A DNA stretch of 18,584 bases from an uncultured Clostridia bacterium. GTDB taxonomy: Bacteria > Bacillota > Clostridia > Oscillospirales > Acutalibacteraceae. Shown in pieces: positions 13,842 to 18,584 of this stretch. Location of the stretch: the NCBI GenBank assembly GCA_946626015.1, contig CAMOTT010000025.1:1-18584 (forward strand), read 5' to 3'. A program made the translations under genes and the position numbers. The notes beneath the pieces are model-generated. The model ran no database searches. It saw nothing but the letters and a program-made list of their open reading frames with translations, and was not told the origin of the DNA. The number at the start of each line of letters is the position of its first letter. The stretch's first letter is position 1.

Positions 13842-14462
13842 ATGGCTAAACCGGTCAAAAAAATCAACAGAGGCCTGATACTTACCCTGCTGGTGATGCT
13901 GGGTGTAGTGATCTACATAATCAGTATTACCGCAGTGCGCTCTCAATATAAAAAGGAAATAAGCAAAATTGCCGGGGATTATGTGTCCACGGTGCAGACA
14001 TACAGTATGCTGCCGACTAAATACCGAAGCGGAGCTGAGAAAATGCCCGAAAAGGAATTTGACAGCTTTGTGGCGGAGATGAAGACGAAGATCGGCGGAT
14101 ACTGCACGGACAACGAAGAGGCGCTGAACACCATACTCTCAGGGATGGAGGCAAACCTGCTCTCCCTCAAAGAGGGGCAGTGTATCGTAACCGAGTATGA
14201 AAAGGCAATAAAAAAGCTCTCCTATGAGTTCATCGGGGATAAGGTCACCGTCACCCTGACCTGCAGGAACAAATACCGCGGATCCGAAAACCTGCAGAGC
14301 GAGGATGAGGCTGCCGCATCTTCCTCTGCGGACTTAACGACACTTACCCAGGAAACTTCGGACACCATAATTTTCCAAAAGATCGACGGCAGCTGGAAGA
14401 TAGTTTACGCCTATCTTGAAACACCGTCAGTCAGTCAGGATACCCCGTACCTGTTCAGATAA
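13842..14462 (+). CDS. Single-pass membrane protein of unknown function heading an ABC operon
   Basis: A 206-residue protein not recognised as a named family. A basic N-terminus (MAKPVKKINRG) is followed by one membrane segment (about residues 11-29, LILTLLVMLGVVIYIISIT) and an outer domain with alternating helices and strands. A low-complexity acidic/Ser region lies near 150-175, and the C-terminal strands read IIFQKIDGSWKIVYAYLE. The 'F-x-x-x-DGSWKI' ending is common in NTF2-like domains of secreted clostridial proteins, which is suggestive only. The ATG at 13842 is chosen because AAAGGCGG (13828-13835) lies six bases upstream; an in-frame ATG at 13797 lies within the promoter. The ABC ATPase starts 12 bases after the stop behind a near-perfect Shine-Dalgarno site, so the three genes form one operon. 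It could be an accessory or substrate-sensing subunit of the transporter. Confidence 0.82.
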   Translation: MAKPVKKINRGLILTLLVMLGVVIYIISITAVRSQYKKEISKIAGDYVSTVQTYSMLPTKYRSGAEKMPEKEFDSFVAEMKTKIGGYCTDNEEALNTILSGMEANLLSLKEGQCIVTEYEKAIKKLSYEFIGDKVTVTLTCRNKYRGSENLQSEDEAAASSSADLTTLTQETSDTIIFQKIDGSWKIVYAYLETPSVSQDTPYLFR

Positions 14463-14474
14463 GGAGGAGCTTAT

Positions 14475-15404
14475 ATGAGTGTTGTACTTGAAGTAAAAGG
14501 CTTGACCAAAATGTTCGGCAAAAGGGCAGCGGTCAACAAGGCGTCCTTTGAGGTGAACTCCGGGGAAGTTTTCGGCTTTCTGGGGCCCAACGGCGCGGGA
14601 AAGACCACCGCGATCAAGGTCATAATGGGCTTCCTCTCACCGGATGAGGGAGAGGTCATAATAAACGGCACAAACGTCCAAAAAAACTATGAAGCTGCCA
14701 TGGAAAACATCGGCGGCATAGTGGAAAACCCGGAGATGTACAGGGAGCTCAGCGGCAGAAAGAACCTTGAAATGTATGCCCGGATACACAACAACGTACC
14801 AAAAGGCAGGATAGAAGAAGTCCTGAGGATAGTAGGCATGGAAAACCGGGCCGACGAAAAGATCAAAAAATATTCTCTGGGCATGAGGCAGAGGATATGC
14901 CTTGCTCAGGCACTGCTGCATCGCCCCAACCTGCTCATACTCGACGAACCCACAAACGGCCTTGACCCGGCAGGCATAAAGGAGCTTCGAGATATCCTCA
15001 AGCACCTTGCCCACGAGGAGAACGTGGCAGTTATGGTCTCAAGCCATATGCTCGCCGAAATGGAGCTTATGTGCGACCGGGTGGGGATAATCAACAACGG
15101 CAAAATTCTGGGTATAATGCCCATTGACGAACTGCTGCACAAGACCTCCGGAGACAGCTGCTACCACATAAAAACAAACGATTCCGCCGCCTGTTCGGAG
15201 CTGCTGGAAGCCTCTTACGGCAGCGGATCGGTCAAACTGATCGACGGAAACAGCCTTGAGCTTTCCGTCAGCGAGGCGGAGGTGCCCTCGGTAGTCCGTC
15301 TGCTCACTGAGAACGGCTTTGATATTTTCAACGTTTCCCCTGCGGAAAATTCACTGGAGGATGCGTTTATCAGCATCACGGGAGGGGGCAATTCAATTGC
15401 GTAA
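14475..15404 (+). CDS. ABC transporter ATP-binding protein (BcrA-like)
   Basis: A 309-residue ATPase that drives an ABC-2 type exporter from the cytoplasmic side. Walker A GPNGAGKTT is at residues 37-45, the ABC signature is YSLGMRQR (133-140), Walker B is LLILDEP (153-159), followed by NGLDP (161-165), with the switch histidine in SSH (189-191). Ser-Leu-Gly-Met-Arg replaces the LSGGQ core, as is usual in the BcrA/antibiotic-exporter branch. About 100 residues after the ATPase core form the C-terminal domain found in this branch, ending near SLEDAFISITGG. The start at 14475 follows AGGAGGAG at ideal spacing. The stop overlaps the permease start by eight bases. Substrates in this branch include peptide antibiotics and other hydrophobic compounds; none can be named here, and no two-component system is adjacent. 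Confidence 0.95.
   Translation: MSVVLEVKGLTKMFGKRAAVNKASFEVNSGEVFGFLGPNGAGKTTAIKVIMGFLSPDEGEVIINGTNVQKNYEAAMENIGGIVENPEMYRELSGRKNLEMYARIHNNVPKGRIEEVLRIVGMENRADEKIKKYSLGMRQRICLAQALLHRPNLLILDEPTNGLDPAGIKELRDILKHLAHEENVAVMVSSHMLAEMELMCDRVGIINNGKILGIMPIDELLHKTSGDSCYHIKTNDSAACSELLEASYGSGSVKLIDGNSLELSVSEAEVPSVVRLLTENGFDIFNVSPAENSLEDAFISITGGGNSIA
15381..15388 (+). promoter_or_regulatory. Shine-Dalgarno site deciding a TTG start for the permease
   Basis: GGAGGGGG ends eight bases before TTG at 15397, which begins a protein opening (M)RKLFALFHNELIKIF. No ATG lies at a suitable distance; the upstream in-frame ATG at 15319 has no such site and would overlap the ATPase gene by 86 bases. Confidence 0.75.
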
Positions 15405-16968
15405 GCTTTTTGCACTGTTTCACAATGAACTGATAAAGATTTTCTCAAAAACCGCCACCTGGATACTGATAATCATTATGGTGGTCTCCCAAATTGGTCT
15501 GGGCGCCATATTGAAGCTCACGGGTATAAACGACGTTCCCTCTTTTGCGGACAGCGAAACCTCCGACTACATGAAGGAGCAGGAAGAATACATCAAAACG
15601 CTTAAAGAAGATGAAAACAAGCAGCAATACGTTGCCGACGGGGAAACGGACCCGGTCAAAAAGCTCGAAGCTCTGAACGATCTGGCGCAAACGAAAGCGG
15701 AAATATACGCCTATGAATTCGCGGCAAAAAACGGCATGGCCAGAAATCAGTTGCAGATGTACTCCTACGACAATTATTTGATGACCTGTTTTGACAAGCT
15801 TGTTGAGCTAAAGAGCGGAGAATATCTTTACGACCTTGCCTCGGATCTTATAAAAGACACCGTGAACGGCAACCCGCTTATGAAAGCCGGCATAGGGAGC
15901 ATTATCAACCTGATAACCGGCAACAAGACCAGGATCGCCGCCTATGAGGAGATCATTATCAACAAAGATTATAAGAAATTCATCCAGATGAGCAACGATG
16001 AGATATACAGCGACAAAAGCAAAACCAAGGATGAGAAGGATATCGAGGTCTACTGCAATAATCTTCGGCTCAAATCGGATCCCACAGGCAGCGAAAACAA
16101 CTGGAAGGCGGAGGAGATGATACAAAATATCGGCAAGGCAAAGCTCTCCCTGCTCCACAACGTGAACTATGTCTTTGACGCAAACCAAAACGTTCCCCTT
16201 ACAGAGGACGAGAAAATACAGATAAAAAATCTGCTCGCCGTCAATACCTATACCATGGAGCAGGGCATACTGAGCGATTACGATCAGGCGGATAATATGG
16301 ACTCCTTGTCCATAATGTCGAATATCGGCATGATGTTCGTAATTGTACTCACTATGATCCTCGCAGGCGGCAGCATCTCTCAAGAGATAGCCACCGGGTC
16401 CATAAAATCCCTTATAATCTCCCCTGTAAAGCGTTGGAAGATATTTACAGCCAAGCTTTTGTCAGTAATTTTCACTTCCTTTTTCGCCACGCTGATACTC
16501 TATATTTCCTCCATGGCGACCGCCTTGATATTCTTTGGTAAAGGCGCCATGATACCCTACGTATTTGCCGTAAACGGCGTGGCAAAGGAGCTTAACTTCT
16601 TTGTTTACAGGTTCTCTCTGCTGATGGTGGGCTTTATTGACGTGTTCGCCTACACCCTTTTTGCGATGATGCTTTCAACTGTAACCCGTAACACCGCCGT
16701 TTCAGTTGCCGCGCCCATCGGCGTCTATTTCAGCAGCAGCATCATTCTGGCCTTTACAAAGCTGATAAGCAATGATCTTATTGTCAAGTTCTTCCCCTTG
16801 ACAAACCTCGGTCTTGAAGACAAGTTCTTCCCGTTCACAGACTATGCCATGCTTTACGGCGAATGTCTCAAGCACTCTCTCAGGTTCTCGCTGATATATG
16901 TGTGCGTGATGTGTCTTTGTATGCTGGTCACCGCGCTGGATTCCTTTAACAGGCGTGACCTTAACTGA
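15397..16968 (+). CDS. ABC-2 type permease with a large extracytoplasmic domain
   Basis: A 523-residue membrane protein that pairs with the preceding ATPase. A basic amphipathic start (RKLFALFHNELIKIFSK) leads to membrane segment 1 (about residues 20-40). A soluble, lysine/glutamate-rich domain of about 265 residues follows (41-304), then five further membrane segments (near 306-326, 356-380, 407-429, 432-454 and 496-515). The loop between segments 2 and 3, GGSISQEIATGSIKSLIISPVKRW, is the ABC-2 coupling pattern ('E-x-x-x-G-T/S-x-K-x-L-x-x-x-P-x-x-R'), and this places the large domain outside the cell. Translation starts at TTG, overlapping the ATPase stop by eight bases, so the two are coupled. 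A strong terminator follows. Large outer domains between segments 1 and 2 are known in bacteriocin- and lantibiotic-immunity type exporters, so export or self-protection is possible; the substrate is unknown. Confidence 0.93.
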   Translation: MRKLFALFHNELIKIFSKTATWILIIIMVVSQIGLGAILKLTGINDVPSFADSETSDYMKEQEEYIKTLKEDENKQQYVADGETDPVKKLEALNDLAQTKAEIYAYEFAAKNGMARNQLQMYSYDNYLMTCFDKLVELKSGEYLYDLASDLIKDTVNGNPLMKAGIGSIINLITGNKTRIAAYEEIIINKDYKKFIQMSNDEIYSDKSKTKDEKDIEVYCNNLRLKSDPTGSENNWKAEEMIQNIGKAKLSLLHNVNYVFDANQNVPLTEDEKIQIKNLLAVNTYTMEQGILSDYDQADNMDSLSIMSNIGMMFVIVLTMILAGGSISQEIATGSIKSLIISPVKRWKIFTAKLLSVIFTSFFATLILYISSMATALIFFGKGAMIPYVFAVNGVAKELNFFVYRFSLLMVGFIDVFAYTLFAMMLSTVTRNTAVSVAAPIGVYFSSSIILAFTKLISNDLIVKFFPLTNLGLEDKFFPFTDYAMLYGECLKHSLRFSLIYVCVMCLCMLVTALDSFNRRDLN

Positions 16969-16984
16969 TATTCAAGTATTACGG

Positions 16985-17027
16985 AAAGATCCGCTGTGCG
17001 AAGATCATCACACAGCGGATCTTTTTT
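16985..17027 (+). terminator. Strong Rho-independent terminator after the ABC operon
   Basis: Bases 16985-16998 pair perfectly with 17011-17024 (14 pairs) around a 12-base loop, with a T run ending at 17027. The minus strand has only three T residues after the hairpin before CCG, so stopping of the small minus-strand gene here would be weaker. Confidence 0.9.
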
Positions 17028-17141
17028 ATTCATGTAAACTTGCTTGGTCAGAGACCCTAACCGGGAGACAGGGCTCTCTATAAACCTGCCGGGAAACGGT
17101 ACGCCCCTGACGATTGAGGGGTTTATTCAGACAAACGCGCT

Positions 17142-17312
17142 TTATTGCCCGTTATTGGCAGCGGTGGTAAAGCCGGTTATCCCGTCCTTCGCGATGTCAA
17201 AGCTTGAAAAGTGCCTGGTGATATCATCCCTGAATATAACTGCCAGAACGACCAGAGCCACAACGAGCAAAACAACCAAAATTATAATAGTTTTTTTGTT
17301 GAGCTTTTTCAT
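17142..17312 (-). CDS. Small single-pass membrane protein of unknown function (56 aa)
   Basis: A 56-residue protein: a basic start MKKLNKKT, one strongly hydrophobic segment (about residues 9-27, IIILVVLLVVALVVLAVIF), then a polar tail of about 30 residues (RDDITRHFSSFDIAKDGITG and on to NNGQ). No known family is recognised. It is supported as a gene by GGGAGG five bases before the ATG at 17312, and by a near-consensus promoter on the same strand (17343-17371). The positive N-terminus suggests a cytoplasmic start and an outer tail, though either orientation is possible. It is divergent from the lamin-tail lipoprotein across 162 bases and convergent with the ABC operon. The 110 bases beyond its stop hold no other gene. 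Confidence 0.7.
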   Translation of the reverse strand: MKKLNKKTIIILVVLLVVALVVLAVIFRDDITRHFSSFDIAKDGITGFTTAANNGQ

Positions 17313-17342
17313 ATTTGCCTCCCAAAAAAGTATTCCTTTGTT

Positions 17343-17371
17343 ATTTTATCACATTGTGAGCCATATAACAA
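17343..17371 (-). promoter_or_regulatory. SigA-type promoter for the 56-aa protein, with a palindrome in the spacer
   Basis: Read on the minus strand, the -35 box is TTGTTA (17371-17366), the spacer is exactly 17 bases, and the -10 box is TAAAAT (17348-17343), preceded by TGA as in an extended -10. The spacer contains the perfect palindrome TCACATTGTGA (17349-17359), directly against the -10 box, a possible operator. Confidence 0.6.
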
Positions 17372-17391
17372 CTATTATGTTTATTTTTTTG

Positions 17392-17420
17392 TTGAAAAAA
17401 AACTTATAATGGTATATTAT
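17392..17420 (+). promoter_or_regulatory. SigA-type promoter for the lamin-tail lipoprotein
   Basis: The -35 box is TTGAAA (17392-17397), the spacer is 17 bases, and the -10 box is TATTAT (17415-17420). The region is very AT-rich and TATAAT-like words overlap (for example at 17405-17410), so the exact -10 is uncertain. It lies back to back with the promoter of the 56-residue gene. Confidence 0.5.
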
Positions 17421-17460
17421 ATAAATATAGAAAAAGAAGATTTGATTTTTATATATTATT

Positions 17461-17468
17461 GGGGAGAG
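17461..17468 (+). promoter_or_regulatory. Shine-Dalgarno site deciding a TTG start for the lamin-tail lipoprotein
   Basis: GGGGAGAG lies six bases before TTG at 17475. This start puts a basic stretch, a hydrophobic run and a lipobox at exactly the expected positions. The first in-frame ATG lies far downstream, inside the first lamin-tail domain. Confidence 0.75.
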
Positions 17469-17474
17469 ATCATT

Positions 17475-18584
17475 TTGCATAAAAAACGTATCGTATCCGT
17501 ATTGACTATACTTTTCATCACTGCGTCCGTTTTTCTTTCGGGCTGCGGTTCAGCCCCTGCCGGGGATGAGACCACAGCGGCTGAGGTCAATACAGGCGCC
17601 TCTATCCAGATAAACGAATATATGTCCAAAAACACCTACGCTCTCTATGACGAGGAGGGTGATTACGACGACTGGGTGGAGCTGCACAACACCTCCGGCC
17701 ACAGCGTATCCCTCAACGGTATGTTCCTCTCCGACAATTCCGAGAAGCCCGGCAAGTGGGCTTTCCCGGAGCAGGCGTCCATCCCGGCGGACGGTTATCT
17801 TATCATTTACCTCTCAGGCAAGGATAAAGTGACCGAAAGCGGCGAGATCCATACGAATTTCAAGCTTGGCGGCCAAAAGGACAATATTATAGCGATATTC
17901 TCAAACAACAAGCAGGTCGTTGACAGCCTTCCCCTTGTGGAGCTTGACGAAAACGTATCCTACGGCCGAAGCGCCGAAAATCCCGCGGAGCTGAAATACT
18001 TTGCCGACCCCACTCCCGGCGCAAAAAACAGCTCGGTCTCCTTTACGGAGCTGTCCGCCACCCGGCTGCTCGACAGCCGCTCCGTTGTTATAAACGAAGT
18101 GTCGGCGGCCTACAACGTGGGCAATAAGACCTCCGGGCAATACGATTGGATTGAACTTTATAACGCCTCAAACAGTCCCGTAAGCCTTAACGGTTACGGG
18201 CTTTATAAATCTTCCGGACCGGATGATAAATTCACCTTTCCCGAAGGCACCGTTCTTGATCCGGGGCAATACCTCATGGTCTACGCCGTAGGGGATAACG
18301 ACGTTCCTTCGGACGTCAAGGGGAAGCTTGCGGCAAATTTTAAGGTGGACGCCTACGGGGATCTGCTGTTTTTGTCGGATTCTCAGGGCAAGGTGGTAGA
18401 TAAGTTTTTTTCCGGCAAGCTCAGGATAGGCGTCACCAGCGGACGGAGCCGGACGGTTGACCGGGTATTTTTTGACACCCCCACTCCCGGCGCCGCAAAT
18501 TCCTCAAAAACTTATCAGAGCTATTATCAAAAGCCCGTGTTCTCATCCCAGGGCGGCATGGTCTCAGCCGGCACTGTGCTCAGC
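17475..18584 (+). CDS. Lipoprotein with two lamin-tail domains, probably CotH-type; runs off the window
   Basis: Partial gene: 370 codons are visible and the frame stays open to the right edge. The start is TTG. Residues 1-24 form a lipoprotein signal peptide with lipobox LSGC (Cys24). Two successive lamin-tail (LTD, PF00932-like) immunoglobulin-fold domains follow. The first is about 44-184 (IQINEYMSKN, YDDWVELHNTS, closing DPTPGAKNSS); the second is about 204-344 (VVINEVSAAYN, YDWIELYNASNSPVSLNGYG, closing TPTPGAANSS). They are diverged copies of one unit. From residue 354, KPVFSSQGGMVSAGTVLS looks like the start of the chitobiase-type C-terminal domain that often precedes a CotH kinase domain in clostridial secreted proteins. 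CotH is a spore-coat protein kinase in Bacillus; the kinase domain itself is outside the window, so that part is inference. It would be anchored on the outer face of the membrane. Confidence 0.85.
   Translation, partial: MHKKRIVSVLTILFITASVFLSGCGSAPAGDETTAAEVNTGASIQINEYMSKNTYALYDEEGDYDDWVELHNTSGHSVSLNGMFLSDNSEKPGKWAFPEQASIPADGYLIIYLSGKDKVTESGEIHTNFKLGGQKDNIIAIFSNNKQVVDSLPLVELDENVSYGRSAENPAELKYFADPTPGAKNSSVSFTELSATRLLDSRSVVINEVSAAYNVGNKTSGQYDWIELYNASNSPVSLNGYGLYKSSGPDDKFTFPEGTVLDPGQYLMVYAVGDNDVPSDVKGKLAANFKVDAYGDLLFLSDSQGKVVDKFFSGKLRIGVTSGRSRTVDRVFFDTPTPGAANSSKTYQSYYQKPVFSSQGGMVSAGTVLS

Noticed and set aside
15319..15396. A possible ATG start for the permease well inside the ATPase gene.
   Set aside because: The TTG at 15397 has a strong Shine-Dalgarno site and gives the expected amphipathic start; the upstream stretch is out-of-frame ATPase sequence.
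17044..17409. A 121-codon plus-strand frame between the ABC operon and the lipoprotein.
   Set aside because: It lacks a ribosome-binding site and runs antisense through the better supported 56-residue gene and through both divergent promoters.

Overview
This window looks like chromosomal DNA from a low-to-mid GC, Gram-positive anaerobe of the class Clostridia. An Oscillospiraceae/Ruminococcaceae-type gut bacterium is the best guess. The supporting signs are strong purine-rich Shine-Dalgarno sites, several lipoprotein signal peptides, an Mrp-type Fe-S ATPase with a cysteine-rich N-terminus, a small glycine-zipper protein of a kind I recall from Clostridia, and a secreted lamin-tail protein of CotH type. 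The taxonomic call is inference; there is no rRNA or tRNA to anchor it. I see no phage, insertion sequence, CRISPR array or tRNA. No gene-free stretch exceeds 300 bases; the longest is about 228 bases (296-523).

Layout. Bases 2-295 are the end of a Gfo/Idh/MocA-type oxidoreductase, closed by a terminator. A promoter at 389-417 then drives two envelope genes: a membrane-anchored serine beta-lactamase-fold hydrolase (524-1798) and a CapA-family lipoprotein (1804-3054), followed by a terminator. Bases 3158-5379 hold a fold-type I aminotransferase followed closely by trpS. Bases 5528-8156 hold argG and argH, the last two steps of arginine synthesis, with a good promoter, a possible arginine-repressor site and an intercistronic hairpin. 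Next come mrp (8213-9034) and pth (9052-9657). A convergent 63-residue glycine-zipper protein (9659-9850) stops one base from the pth stop codon.

The second half alternates strands. trmL (9933-10451, plus) converges on a minus-strand operon: lipoprotein, mreB, mreC, mreD (13610 down to 10482). The two units share a bidirectional terminator whose 5' arm lies in the trmL reading frame. The operon starts from a near-consensus promoter at 13678-13706. Divergent from it (13842-16968) is a three-gene unit: a single-pass membrane protein of unknown function, an ABC ATPase and an ABC-2 permease with a large outer domain, closed by a strong hairpin terminator. A 56-residue single-pass membrane protein (17142-17312, minus) is divergent from a large lipoprotein that runs off the window (17475 onward). 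That lipoprotein has two lamin-tail domains and probably continues into a CotH-type spore-coat kinase region.

Functionally this is mostly core genome: amino-acid synthesis, translation, Fe-S assembly and cell shape, interspersed with surface proteins. No clearly new defence or mobile system is visible. The least explained parts are the lipoprotein leading the mreBCD operon, the membrane protein leading the ABC operon, and the two small proteins. Where a longer reading frame existed, starts were set by Shine-Dalgarno position, which moves several starts downstream and gives TTG starts to the permease and to the lamin-tail lipoprotein.
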